This document shows, one piece after another, positions 1 through 12,400 of a stretch of DNA of 64,000 nucleotides (position 1 is its first letter; every line of letters starts with the position of its first letter). The notes beneath the pieces were generated by a model. It did no database searches. It was not told the DNA's origin and saw nothing but the letters and a program-made list of their open reading frames with translations. Position numbers and translations under genes: made by a program. Where the stretch lies: positions 9,620,001 to 9,684,000 of the forward strand of contig NC_053046.1 in assembly GCF_003473485.1 (NCBI RefSeq), in the 5' to 3' direction. This stretch comes from Medicago truncatula. Lineage: Eukaryota; Streptophyta; Magnoliopsida; Fabales; Fabaceae.

Positions 1-560
1 TATATATATATTATGAAATGTTCATACCAACTGATTTAAACTCACAAAGATCCTTATGAAAATATCTTTAGCCAGAAATAACACTTCTCATAAATTATAA
101 CATGTAACTTATAGCATTCCAGGTGTAAGAAAAACGTAGTAATTTTTTTTTGGTGTGGTGATGGCTGGGATTTGAACCCCGATATCGCTTATATTTTGCA
201 TTGTTCCTACCAACTAAGCTAAACTTACGAGGAGAAACGTAATGAAATTTACTCCAAAAGGATAAGAACAAAATTTAAAATAAATTAAAATTACAAGAAT
301 CTTATCGCCGTCGGATAAGAAATAAACATTTATAATGCGTGTCAAAAGAATTCCCAAGTTAAAAAATAATTATACTATTACAACTTACAATTTAATATAC
401 AATAGTGGATCCATGACAGCAATTAATATATAAAAAGTTCATTTCATCATTCTAACGAATGTTTTTGATATATTCCACGTTTGACATGTGATGGCACTAA
501 AACAATATTTTCCATTTGTACACACACTTGTAAGCATGATTATAATCCAATCTTCACCAT
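1..560. other. Spacer upstream of the lipoxygenase gene
   Basis: AT-rich sequence without a credible coding region. It opens with a short TA run and contains one tRNA-derived SINE relic (about 140-232), listed separately. The last 200 bases form the promoter-proximal region of the lipoxygenase gene. Confidence 0.6.
140..232 (-). mobile_element. tRNA-derived SINE relic
   Basis: Read on the minus strand there is a box A-like TAGCTTAGTTGG followed about 40 bases later by a box B-like GGTTCAAATCC, the internal Pol III promoter pair of tRNA genes. The full tRNA fold (acceptor stem, anticodon arm) is not apparent, and a T tract (A tail on the minus strand) lies at 141-151. I therefore call a SINE relic, not a tRNA gene. 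Target duplications were not resolved. Confidence 0.55.
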
Positions 561-561
561 C

Positions 562-567
562 TATAAG
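562..567 (+). promoter_or_regulatory. Probable TATA box of the lipoxygenase gene
   Basis: TATAAG lies about 100 bases before the ATG at 665 with a CA-rich candidate start site about 30 bases downstream (near 590). Position is typical for a plant TATA box; there is no other support. Confidence 0.45.
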
Positions 568-664
568 TACCTTGGCTTCTTCAGAGTCTAACACAACAGG
601 CTTTAAGCTTATTTTCTCTCATTTACATCAAATAATATTGTTGATTTAGAAATAATTAGCTAAG

Positions 665-1231
665 ATGTTTGGCATATTTGATAGGGATCATAGCCAAAAG
701 ATCAAGGGCACTGTGGTGTTGATGCCCAAAAATGTTTTGGACTTCAACGCCGTAACGTCTGTCAAACAAGGTGGTTTTCTTGATGCCGCCGGGAACGTTC
801 TTGATGCTGCTGGCAGCTTGGTCGGCGGGATAATTGACGGTGCAACCGCCTTTTTAGGCCGCAACGTCTCCATGCGGTTGATCAGTGCTACCAAGACGGA
901 TGGTTTGTAATCTCTACCTAGTTATTTACGTTTATTCAACTCATTCTCCAATTCTTTCCATATTCCAAAAGAGACAAATATTTTATGCTTTCAGAATTTT
1001 CACAAAATTATTAATATGCTAGCCAACTCACCACATTCTCATGTTAAATATTAACTGTGATTAATAATAGATTGATGCAAGTAGTAAAAACTTTGAACCT
1101 TTAAGTAAGTGGTTGGGGAGTTGAACTGATCTATGCATGGAAAAATTTCGGTTGAGAGAAGAAAATCACTCTTGTATGCTCAACAATTTTTTTTACGGTG
1201 ATTAGTTAACGTTAAAAGATATATAGAGAAA

Positions 1232-1290
<59 letters not shown>

Positions 1291-4200
1291 AGTCGACTAG
1301 ATTTAAAACAAAATAATAATACATGATGCTACAATATATAGTATACATATAAATAATTTTTTAGAACTTCAATTAATAAGGTCGGATCATTGCAAAATAC
1401 CTGAAGATTGAATTTTAACAGGTACAATCTTTATTCAAATTTTACATACCTTTCAATTAAACTTTAAATTATTAAAGTCTCTTTCTTTAAAAACTAGAGG
1501 TTTGAAGACCCAAAAAATATAATAATTTTTGAGTAAATTAATGGTGACGCACAATGGTATATAAATTATATACTCCTTCCGGTCCTATTTACAAGAGAAA
1601 GTTGACTTTTTAGATACATTGAATAATGTATGTATCTAGTCAAAAATCTAAACCAAATACATAAATTATTTGATGTATCTAAAAAGTAAATTGTCTCTTG
1701 TAAATAGGACCGGAGGGAGTAGTAAACAAGAATTTTTTGCTGTTCCCTATTGAAAAGAAAAAAATTTGTGTTGTTAGTAAGGTCTAGCCAACTCAACTAA
1801 TAATATCGATAGCATTAGATTAAACACTTTCATCTGAATTTAAATCTAAAATTCACAACGATGTATGTAAGTTTTAGGTCGTGTTTACCATCTATTTTAA
1901 CAAAAATAGGAGTCTTGTGTTTGATGTTCACTCTAATAATAATTTGATAGAAACTAGTGGCCGATACATGTGTGATCTACTTGAATTTGTTTATTCAATT
2001 AATTATGTTTATTTATACAAGTGGTCATCGTTTATTCTAAAGTAATCCCTTCTTTAAACGGTCATTCATAGAATGAGTCAAAAAATGATTATTCACACAA
2101 ACCCCTTCAAAAAATGATTATTCACACAAACCCCTTTTTTAATGTTTAGGATTTTGAATATTATACATAAAAGTGACTCTTTCCTAATGATTATGGAGAT
2201 GAATTGGGTGACTTTACTATTTGATAATTTTAGTACTTTCAATGTATCTAAATGATAAACGAACGATTAAAATAAGAGGTTTTTTTTATCCTATGTAATA
2301 TTGCATAGTTTAAGACAACTAAAAATTATAATTTTGTTATTGAAAATAATAATTATTTATTAATTCATCCGTCAAAATTATTTATAAGAATAATACACAT
2401 TATAGAACTGCGACATGTATTCAATATAAAATGTACAAGTTTTAAGATAAATTTGCTATTTTTGACTTTTTATACCATGCAAATTTACACATAATTAAAT
2501 GAGAAAGAATGATTGATTAAAAGGATTTAGATAAAGTTACGAAAGTTTTAAATGTAGTACATTTTGATGATGATTATGACTAATGTTTGATCATGAATTC
2601 ATCTTTTAAATTTATTGATTCATTTATTTGTTGGAATATGTTATTTTTGTAGCAAATGGCAAGGGATTAGTAGGAAAGGAAGTATTTTTGGAGAAACATG
2701 TCCCCACTCTACCAACCTTGGGAGCAAGACAAGATGCATTTAGTATTCACTTTGATTGGGATGCTGATTTTGGAATCCCAGGAGCATTTTACATAAGGAA
2801 TTACATGCAAGCTCATGAGTTCTTTCTTGTTAGTGTAACTTTTGATGACATTCCCAATCATGAATCCGTTGAATTTGTTTGCAATTCATGGATTTACAAT
2901 TTCAAAAACTACAAAAAAGATCGCATCTTCTTTACCAATGATGTAAGCTTCAAATCCTTAAATACATTTACATTTTTCTTAAGTAAATAAAACAAATTAA
3001 TTGACTTTGTTACAGACATATCTTCCAAGTCAAACACCAGCTCCATTAGTCTACTACAGACAAGAAGAATTGCAAAATCTAAGAGGAGATGGTACTGGAC
3101 AACGAAAAGAATGGGAAAGAGTTTATGATTATGATGTCTACAATGATCTTGGTGATCCAGATGAAGATGTCAAGCTTGCTCGTCCGGTCCTTGGAGGGTC
3201 TAGCACTCATCCTTACCCTCGAAGGGTTAGAAGTGGTCGAAAACCAACTAAAAAGGGTAAAAAAAAATATTAATTTTCATATACTTTAAAGACTAAATAT
3301 GAGAGACAATAATGCGGTTCTAATGATATTTTATTGTTGACAGATCCTAAAAGTGAGAGACCAGGTGTGATGTATGTTCCAAGAGATGAAAATTTTGGAC
3401 ACTTGAAGTCATCTGACTTCCTTACATATGGAATAAAATCATTGTCTCAAGATGTGTTACCTTTGTTTAAATCTGTAATCTTTGATTTGAATTTCACTCC
3501 AAATGAGTTTGATAGCTTCGATGAAGTGCGTGACTTATTTGAAGGTGGAATTGAACTTCCTACACATATATTGAGCAAAATCAGTCCCTTACCAGTACTC
3601 AAGGAAATTTTCCGCACTGATGGTGAACAAGTCCTCAAGTTTCCACCACCACATGTAATCAGAGGTACATTATTAATCTTTTGTAAAATAAATTAACATA
3701 TTTTCCAATGCCCTAACCCTTAGGGCAAATGTTAGCATTTCCCATAAATATAGATTATAAAGTCACAATATCTGTGTTAGCATTATATTAAGAGTAATGA
3801 TACATATACATCCTTAGGTGATAATACACTCATTCACACCTACACAAAAATCTGACACATGGTCATATGGACCCCATACAATCACACTTTCTCTTTCATT
3901 TCGTCTTCTCTCTTCTTAGTGCTTGGGATGTACAAAGGTGTATGAGAATAAATGGTGTCTACGTAACATTTTACTTATATTAAGTAAGATAAAAGAAACA
4001 TGTGCATTTATTGAAACAATCCAATTTAATATATATATTTCTTATTTTTTATAGTCAGCAAATCTGCATGGATGACTGATGAAGAATTTGGAAGAGAGAT
4101 GGTTGCTGGAGTAAACCCTTGTGTGATTCGCCTTCTACAAGTAAGTTTCAAATCTATTCTTGATCATCAAAAGTCATAAAATTTTATTTACAATTTTCTT

Positions 4201-6727
4201 TATTTTATAACAATGATATTTTTTTATCTACTGTATCTATATCAATGAGGGGGTCTGTTTAATGATAAGAGTTTTTTTCTTGGTTACAATTTAATGATAA
4301 GAGTTTGATATTGTAGTTTTTGAAAGAAATCGGTTGTAAAATGATGAATAATGTAATGTCACTTAATGAATAATGCTTTCCACATTCCTCAGTTTAATAT
4401 ATATTTTTAGAGAACTTCTACGGTACACTCACAAAATGAGGTGTACCGGTACTCCTACTTCTTAATTATATAAATGAACGATCATTTTTTATGTATTAAA
4501 TAGCTATTTGTCAATATTTATATTTTATAGAACAACATTTCATAAGAAAAACATCATTTAATTGTTTATAAGAATCAAAGTAACTTTTTTTACATATTAT
4601 CGTAAAAAATAATGAATGTTCTCAATTATGAGTGATAAAAATTTAAAAAAATAAAAAATTATTTCTTTGACACTTTTGATGAATAAGATTTAGTTACTAT
4701 AATTATAAATGATAAAAAAAAAAATATTTTTCTTCAAAAAACAATTCATTTAACTATGAATTTAAAGAGTGAGTGTACCGGTACACTCAAATATAGTGGG
4801 TGTATCATAGAATTTGCCATATTTTTAAGCCATATTAAATTATTTTTTTGACAGGAGTTCCCACCGAAAAGCACGTTAGATATTGCTGTCTATGGTGATC
4901 AAACAAGTATATTAAAAAAGGAACATTTGGAGATTAATCTAGGTGGGCTCACAGTAGAAAAGGTATAATGATATAAATATAAAACATGTTTCACATAAAA
5001 GTCATTATTAATTGGCTTATAAATTATTTAAATTTATGAAAAGTAAGTGATTGAAATTAAACTTGTGAAACAGGCACTTAATGGTCAAAGATTATTCATC
5101 TTAGATTATCATGATGCATTCATGCCATTTTTGGAGAAGATAAACAAAAATGCCAAAGCTTATGCAACTAGGACAATCCTTTTCTTAAAAGATGATGGAA
5201 CTTTGAAGCCAGTGGCCATAGAATTGAGTTTACCACATCCAAATGGTGTTAAGTATGGTGCTGAAAGCAAAGTCATCTTGCCTGCAGACCAAGGTGTTGA
5301 CAGTACAATTTGGCTATTGGCCAAGGCTCATGTAATTGTAAATGATTCATGCTACCATCAACTCATGAGCCACTGGTATGGCCCCTACTAACTAAATCTA
5401 CCACTCACTCTCTCATTTTTTTTTTCATTTGCAGTTTCTTCTTAATCTATGTGAAATGACCTAGTATAACGGTTTTTGTGGAACGAAATGAGTATTAAGT
5501 TTAGTATAAGCAATGTATAATACTTTTTTCAACTCGTACGTACTAGGTTGAATACTCATGCAGTGGTTGAGCCATTCATCATAGCAACAAACAGACATCT
5601 TAGTGTTCTTCACCCTATTAATAAGTTGCTAGATCCCCATTTCCGTGACACAATAAATATCAACGGACTTGCTCGAAATGCTCTAATTAATGCTGATGGA
5701 ATAATCGAGGAAACATTTTTACCTGGGCCGAATTCTGTTGAGATGTCATCAGCAGCATACAAGAATTGGGTTTTCACTGATCAAGCATTACCGGCTGATC
5801 TTATCAAGAGGTAATTCGCCACCATCTAAATTGGATGCATATTGCAATTATGCTATGCTAGTGTTGGAAATACGTTGTTCTCCACCAATCTAGCGGCCAA
5901 TTTAAAAAATTGGTCGCTAAATTGATAACAAAATTTTAACTGTTATTGATAAGAAATTGTTTGCTTGATATAGAGGATTAGCCGTTGAGGATCCATCGTC
6001 TCCACATGGCCTTCGTCTTGTGATCGAGGACTACCCTTATGCAGTTGATGGACTCGAGATATGGGATGCTATTAAGTCATGGGTCCAAGACTATGTTTCC
6101 TTGTATTATCCAAATGATGAGGCAGTACAAAAAGACACTGAATTACAAACTTGGTGGAAGGAAGTTGTAGAAAAAGGTCATGGTGACTTGAAAGACAAGC
6201 CATGGTGGCCTAAGATGCAAAATATTCAAGATTTAATCCAATCATGTTCCATTATCATATGGACTGCTTCTGCTCTTCATGCAGCTGTTAATTTTGGACA
6301 ATATCCTTATGGAGGTTATATTCTAAACCGTCCAACACTTAGTCGAAGATGGATCCCGGAGAAAGGAACTCCGAATTATGATGAGATGGTGAAAAACCCT
6401 CAAAAGGCATATTTGAGAACAATTACACCAAAATATCAAACCCTAATTGATCTTTCTGTGATTGAGATATTGTCTAGACATGCTTCTGATGAAATCTACC
6501 TTGGAGAGAGGGATGTTAAGTTTTGGACATCCGATTCAAGAGCATTGCAAGCATTTCAAAAGTTTGGAAGTAAGCTGGCCAAAATTGAAGGAAAAATCAC
6601 AGAAAGAAACAATGATTCCGATTTGAAAAATCGAACTGGGCCGGTGCAATTGCCCTATACTTTGCTTCATCGTTCTAGTGAAGATGGATTAACCTTTAGA
6701 GGAATTCCCAACAGTATCTCTATTTGA
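665..6727 (+). CDS. LOX: Linoleate 13S-lipoxygenase (cytosolic type 1), nine exons
   Basis: Dioxygenates linoleic/linolenic acid in the oxylipin pathway. Exons: 665-902, 2653-2942, 3016-3256, 3344-3664, 4055-4140, 4855-4962, 5074-5375, 5547-5810, 5974-6727; all introns are GT-AG and all joins keep frame, giving 867 aa, the usual length. An N-terminal PLAT/LH2 beta-barrel (roughly residues 30-165) precedes the catalytic domain. Expected iron ligands are present: H528 and H533 (in SHW and NTH), H719 and N723 (in SALHAAVN), and the C-terminal I867 (ending PNSISI). A571 is the alanine linked with S-stereochemistry. T585-F586 matches the TF pair of 13-lipoxygenases rather than TV of 9-lipoxygenases. 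There is no plastid transit peptide, so a cytosolic enzyme of the soybean seed/vegetative class is likely. No lesion was seen. Introns 1, 4 and 5 carry MITEs. Regiospecificity is inferred from the motif only. Confidence 0.95.
1236..1288. repeat. (TA)n microsatellite in lipoxygenase intron 1
   Basis: An uninterrupted TA dinucleotide run of about 53 bases. It is probably length-polymorphic. Purely repetitive; no function inferred. Confidence 0.95.
1573..1719. mobile_element. Stowaway-type MITE (Tc1/mariner-like) in lipoxygenase intron 1
   Basis: A 147-bp element with long terminal inverted repeats beginning CTCCTTCCGGTCCTATTTAC, mirrored at the right end by GTAAATAGGACCGGAGGGAG. TA dinucleotides at 1571-1572 and 1720-1721 form the target duplication. 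These are the hallmarks of Stowaway MITEs. No coding capacity. Confidence 0.9.
2079..2136. repeat. Two tandem copies of a 29-bp unit
   Basis: The unit containing AAAAAATGATTATTCACACA occurs twice back to back inside lipoxygenase intron 1. It is a recent small tandem duplication with no further structure. Confidence 0.8.
3792..3974. mobile_element. Mutator-type MITE in lipoxygenase intron 4
   Basis: A 183-bp insertion flanked by a perfect 9-bp target duplication, TTATATTAA (3783-3791 and 3975-3983). The ends are imperfect inverted repeats; the left end starts GAGTAATGATAC. A 9-bp duplication is characteristic of Mutator-like elements. The same GAG(C/T)AATGATA terminus is seen at 17922 and 36022. 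Confidence 0.8.
4410..4818. mobile_element. Mutator-type MITE in lipoxygenase intron 5
   Basis: A 409-bp element with a perfect 9-bp target duplication ATATTTTTA (4401-4409 and 4819-4827). The terminal inverted repeats begin GAGAACTTCTACGGTACACT at the left and, read inward on the other strand, GGCAAATTCTATGATACACC at the right. A second, inverted copy lies at 29883-30442 and is interrupted by another MITE. No coding capacity. Confidence 0.85.
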
Positions 6728-8489
6728 TTTAAAATTACGTGTTTGTGTTTTTAATATGATTTGCATTTGTGATTTATAATAACATCTGTATGATGCTTGT
6801 GGGATGATTATTATGTATTGTTGTATTTGGGAGCTCCAATTCACTCCCATATTATAAATTATTTGTGTTTCCACTTACTGCATTGTCAATTGAATTTAAT
6901 CAATGTCATTGTAATATGTTTTCTACTTTGTAGTGTGTAGTCCCTTTTTATAGAATATTTTATATTGTCGATCTTAAATATAATGTCCTCTACGAATTTC
7001 TAGATTCATTTACTACTATTTTTTTTAATATTTCTCTTGTTAATTCTATCAATTTATTTCCGAATATTAAAAGTTAGAGGTAATTGTTGTTTTGATCTCT
7101 GAATATGGAAAAAATACTCATAATAATCCATCAATGTATCAAAATTTTAAAATAGTCTCTGATTTTGCAATGTGTTAGTCATAAATATAATAGTTCCTGA
7201 TGTTAAAATAGTTCTTCAATACTAACAATAACTCTTTTCCTATATTGATTGATGTGATAATAAGTAAATTTATAAAATTGAAATGATAATAAGTAAATTT
7301 ATAAAATTGAAATGATAATAAATAAGTATATTGAGAGACTGATATGACAATACTAACGGAACATTTTAACACGAGGGATTATTTTGATTAAGAAAATGCA
7401 CAATCAGTGACTGTTTTAGAATTTGGATACATTCAAAGATTGTTGTGGCTACTCGTTACATATTTAGGGCCAAAATAACTATTAACTCTTAAATGTTAAC
7501 ATTGAATATATCTATAACTAATGATAATTTAGTAACATAGACGTATATTATATTTGAGATACAACTTTTCTTATTAGTCGTGTTTTTTGTTACAATTGCT
7601 ATTTTACTAATCAGAAACCGAATTTATGGATATGAAAAAATAAAATTTGATTTAAGACTTAATTTGATCTCTCAAAATTTGGAAGCGACCCAATTCAGTC
7701 TCAGACAAAATATATCATCTAAATAAATCTCTCACATTTTTATACATGGAACACATTCCCTTTACCCTCTGTCTTTTGTATATCATTGTAATGTTTTCTA
7801 TTAATCTCAAATACACTCTACTTCAGATTTGGTCTCTTCTACTAAAAGATTCCATTGTGAATGCTTATTTTAATCAAAGACGAATCTGTTTGATGGAATT
7901 TAAATCCACTGTGTTTGTTTCGCCACGCCAGCTTGAGAGTAAATTGTTTAATTAGAAACAAAAGAATAATAATCACTATGTATGCTTTTCTTTATTGCTC
8001 TAGTGTATAGAAGGAGATAATATTGTCATTGTCGGAGTGATAAAGTTATCTAAAATGTGTGTAAGTATAATTTATGGAAAACAAATTTTATTATATAAGA
8101 CATCTTTAAAATGAAGCTGTTGAACAAATATTCTTTTTCGGCGTTCTGTCGTGCTTATAAAATATTCCAAATGTGGATATCCATTCAAATGCATTTTTTA
8201 TGTAAAGCAATAACACTTTTACAGCTAACCTGTAGATTCCTATAACATAATCATTCCTTAATATTCCTTTTTTTAAAACCATATGCATGCGTACAAAAAT
8301 ACTATTTTTTTTTAGAGATACTCTCTACCATCCTTTATTACAAAAAGAAAACAAAAAAAAAATATTGAAATCAATCGATTGTTGATTGTTTTCTCTTCAA
8401 CAAATCTAAATGGAATATATTATCAAGAACAACATATTCTAACATAAGGTGTATCTAGATAGAACGCTAATAGTATTATAGACAATTAC
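6728..8489. other. Intergenic spacer downstream of the lipoxygenase gene
   Basis: AT-rich, with no credible coding sequence. Holds one imperfect inverted-repeat element (about 7072-7491, listed separately) and short AT-rich repeats. The open frames present are short and lack recognisable domains. Confidence 0.6.
7072..7491. mobile_element. Fold-back element with long diverged inverted repeats
   Basis: The left arm (about 7072-7170) and the right arm (about 7390-7491) are imperfect inverted repeats; both end in a segment like TAATTGTTGTTTTG / TAATAGTTATTTTG read inward. The centre contains two tandem copies of a 29-bp unit (7256-7284 and 7285-7313). It resembles the non-autonomous inverted-repeat elements common in legume spacers. 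Boundaries are approximate and no target duplication is clear. Confidence 0.5.
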
Positions 8490-9070
8490 AAATCCGAAAC
8501 AAATTAAGGGATTAAGTCACAAGCCATATGATAACCAAAAAAAAAATTAAATTTTTTTCGTCTTCAGCCACCGGTAAAAGAGAAGCTTTATTTTATCCAA
8601 AAGATGATGCATTGAGTCTTCTTTGTGGTTGAAGATATCTTTATTCCTTTCTTTTAAAATCACTCAAAACAAAATAACCAAATTAAATGCATGAACGATC
8701 GTTGACATTTTGAATATCCACCCTATTGACCAAACTAAATAAAGTGTCGAAGAAATGTCAATCCAATGACGAACAAGATGTCAAATACAACCGAAATAAT
8801 GATAGCTCATGTGTCGATTCCACAACACCACATCCACCCACACAAAGTTGTGATCCTTGTAGAATGATACCCTGTCTAAATAAGTTATCCAATCCAATTA
8901 TGGAGTAGTCGCCAAACAAATAAAGATATTTTCAAAGGAACTTCCTTATGTCAAATAAAATCCGATGAGTATGAAAGAGCATGTGATTCAATATTAGTGA
9001 AAATTTGATAAGCGCCACTAACTAAATAACCATCAAAAGGGTCTAATTGCCAATGCCGCAAAAGTCTACT
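8490..9070 (-). pseudogene. Relic of a LINE ORF2 C-terminus (zf-RVT region)
   Basis: Minus-strand translation gives a decayed but recognisable plant LINE tail: a segment like RHWQLDPFDGYLVSGAYQIF, then HKEVPLKISLFVWRLLHNW, then CVGGCGVVEST, and further down WKERNN-like and FNHKEDS segments. This is the zf-RVT zinc-binding linker plus the region after it in plant L1-type elements. Several stops and at least one frame change interrupt it. It comes from a different lineage than the nearby full-length LINE and is far older. Confidence 0.6.
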
Positions 9071-9150
9071 ATTGGCACAGGTGAGTAGCTTAATAGATAA
9101 TCAGAGATAAAATAAAAATATATGTAGACTACCCATTAGTTAATGGATAC

Positions 9151-9443
9151 ATTATACATAGATGTAGATAATGGTATCCGATTCTGTTAGTAACTTAGTA
9201 AAATTATTAAAATATTATGTTACCAAAACATAAATATTACCTAAATAATTAAACCTGTATCTACTTTCCTAGTGATTATACATAGATGTAGATAAAATCG
9301 CAGATATCCGTTTCTGTTAGTAAAATGGTATTTAAAATCGTAGATATCCGTTTCTGTTAGTAAATTAGTAAAATTATTAAAAATTATGTTACCAAAACAT
9401 AAATATTTCCTAAATAATAAAACCCGAATCTAATTTCCTAGTT
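9151..9443. repeat. Diverged direct tandem repeat (about 120 bp x 2)
   Basis: Copy 1 (9151-9274) and copy 2 (9275-9443) both begin ATTATACATAGATGTAGATA and both end in CCTAGT. Copy 2 is longer because a segment containing AGATATCCGTTTCTGTTAGT is itself doubled inside it. The repeat ends just before the target site of the LINE. Confidence 0.8.
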
Positions 9444-9451
9444 CGTGTTTA

Positions 9452-9470
9452 TTGTTTAACTAGTAGTTTT
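9452..9470. repeat. Target-site duplication of the LINE, left copy
   Basis: TTGTTTAACTAGTAGTTTT, identical over 19 bases to 16100-16118. It borders the 3' (A-rich tail) end of the minus-strand LINE. Confidence 0.93.
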
Positions 9471-9486
9471 TTTGACAAGAAGAAAC

Positions 9487-12400
9487 TTATTGCATTTCAT
9501 ACAAAATAATAGTAGAGATACAAGATGGAATCCTAATATGAATATGGAAACTAGCATGATGCAAAGCCACTCTAGCGAAGCTATGAGCGACTTCGTTGGC
9601 TTGTCTCCGAATGAACCTAACATCAGAGGTTACTAAATCAGAAGCTAACAGACGTCTACAATCATTAATAACTGCGCTAAAATTAGAGACGCCACTAGTA
9701 CTACCATAAAGACTGTCTACCACAATTTTGGAGTCAAGCTCAAAGTCCACAATACCTAGTTGCAGATCACGAACCCAGTGCATTGCTGATAACAAACCCA
9801 AAGCCTCACCCAAATCGACATCAAGGAGCGGAGTCATCCATTCAGTCTTGGCTAAAACAAAACGACCTTCTTCATCTCGAATGCAAACACCAATACCAAC
9901 CCGATTCCGAGCTTGAGAAAAGGACGCATCAACATTACAAGTAAACCTATCGGGACTTGGTTTAATCCACTTCAAATCATTCGGGGTGGAAGGATTTTGA
10001 GGGCTAGGATGCCGAATATTCTGAGCATTCCTCCAGCTAGTAAGAAGAGAACCTGCACGAGCACAAATATCTTGAGCTGTATCAGTGATGTTGTTCCATA
10101 CCTTATTGTTTCGATGCTTCCAAATACTCCAAAGGGTCACACTGAAGATTTGCTTTTGTTGCTGATCCAGGTGTTGTAGGATAGCAAACACATTGGTTGG
10201 AAAACTGACATTAATATCAAAGACAGCCATCAAAGGGCTCCATAAGCCAATACGTTGCCAACAAAGCATACTTTTACTACACATAAAGAACAAATGGTTG
10301 CTATACTCTCCGAAATCATCACACACTGCACACCTGTCAGTACACTGAACTCCTTTAGATTGCAAACGAATTCTCGTGGGCAAGCAATTGCGGCAAGCTC
10401 ACCAAAGAAAATTCTTAACTTTCGGGGGCAGTTTTAAGCTCCAGATACAATTCCAATTACCCGGTACACGGTGTTGAACAATTGCCATATCATGATTCAG
10501 CATATCTTTATAAGCACTTTTAACTGAATAATTACCATCCCTTTCAAATTTCCAAACAGGCATATCATGAGTTACTGAAGGAAGTAACGGAGTGTTAAAA
10601 ATGTTTCTGGCAGTACTAGAGTCAAAGAAAGTATTAATGAGCTCCATATTCCACTGTTTCTGGGGTGTAATCAACAAGTCAGAAACAGTGATGGAAGGCC
10701 ACTCCAATTGATGATGAGTTGAAGGTAAAATTCGTGCAACATTACTGATCCAAGGATGATCCCAAACTGGTATGTGTTCGCCTGTACCTATACTCCACTG
10801 AAAACCACGCCGAATCACATCTTTAGCACTCCAAATACTACGCCAAACATAACTAGGATTATGGCCAATGCTTGCTCCAAAATAGTCACTTCGAGGAAAA
10901 TATTTAGCTTTGAGTAAACGAGTGATTAGAGACTCTGGAGAAGAAACCAACTTCCAAGCCTGCTTACCAACCATAGCCATATTAAAGGCCTTAAGGCCCT
11001 TAACTCCCATACCTCCATATACCTTTGGAACTGAAAGCCGCTCCCAAGATAGCCAGTGTAATCCTCGAGAATTTGCTGAATTATGACCCCACCAGAAGGA
11101 ATTTAACATTTTTTCTATCTCATTTATGAGGGAACCCGGAAGAAGGAAAATACTCATCACATAGGAAGGAATAGATTGCAAAACAGACTTAATGAGAACC
11201 TCCCTACCAGCCTGCGAGAGACATCTACTACTCCAGGAGTTTATTTTACTCCAAATGCGATCCTTAATAAATTTAAAAGTTGCATGTTTGCTGCGGCCAA
11301 TCATAGAAGGTAGACCAAGATATTTACCTGTACCCAACACTTGACGAACACCGAGAGTAGTAGCAATGAGATTCTTCAAATCATCTGGAGTATTGCGGCT
11401 ACAAAATAATTCAAACTTTTGGAGATTAATGGCTTGCCCCGAAGCTTCTTCATAAGTAGTCAAAATATTTTTCATACAGACAGCCTCACTCTCACAGGCT
11501 CTAAAGAAGAGAAAACAATCGTCTGCAAAGAGAAGGTGAGAAACAACTGGTGCATTTGTGCAAATCGAAGTACCTCTAATATTATTGCAACGTTCGGCTT
11601 CACGAATAAGGGAAGAGAGACCTTCAGCACAAATGATAAATAAATAAGGTGAGAGAGGATCCCCTTGACGGAGTCCGCGTCCTGGCACAATAGGACCCAC
11701 TGAAGCTCCATTAACCAAAACCGAGTAATCAACCGTCTCAACACAAAGCATAATCCAACTAACCCATCGAGATGAAAAACCCATTTGAATCATGATTTCT
11801 CGTAGGTAATCCCAATCTAATCTGTCATATGCTTTACTAATGTCCAACTTAAGTGCAACATCTCCACTCTTACCTTTTGCCTTAGCCTTCATATAGTGAA
11901 CAATTTCAATAGCCACCATTGCATTGTCTAAGATAGATCGACCTGGGACAAAAGCTGACTGATTAATAGAGATACATTTACCTAGTACCTGTTTGAGCCT
12001 GTTAGGAAGCACTTTGGCTACAATTTTGTATACAACATTGCAGAGAGCAATAGGTCGCCAATCCTTCATTGAATTCTGAGAATCACCTTTAGGAATAAGA
12101 GTAATATTAGTATAATTGACATGTGGTGGGAAAGCACCACTAGCTAGCCAATGACAACCTGCCTGATAGACTTCATGAACACAAGTATCCCAAAAATGTT
12201 GATAGAAACCTGGAAAACCATCTGGACCTGGACATTTATCTGCTTGCATGGAGAAAGCCGCCTGTTTGAATTCTTCTAAGGTGAAATTCGCAGTCAACAT
12301 ATCATTATCATCTCCGGTGATTGAAGTTGGAACCAAATTAATGACACTTGCACGCGAGCTTGGTGATTTTTGAAAGAGATGCATGAAATAATCACGTGCA

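Noticed and set aside
166-232. tRNA gene
   Set aside because: Box A and box B-like words exist but the acceptor stem and anticodon arm do not form, and an A-rich tail is present; SINE relic fits better. The same applies at 28086 and 40500.
1236-1288. Replication or regulatory role for the TA run
   Set aside because: Simple (TA)n microsatellites are common in plant introns; nothing ties this one to a function.
5047-5073. Separate ORF start in the lipoxygenase gene at 5047
   Set aside because: This is intron sequence running into exon 7; the acceptor at 5072-5073 and family similarity place the exon start at 5074.
7746-7955. Small protein of 69 aa downstream of the lipoxygenase gene
   Set aside because: AT-rich, no domain, no promoter context; typical chance frame.
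8726-8908. Small plus-strand protein of 60 aa
   Set aside because: It is antisense to a LINE ORF2 relic and has no family resemblance.
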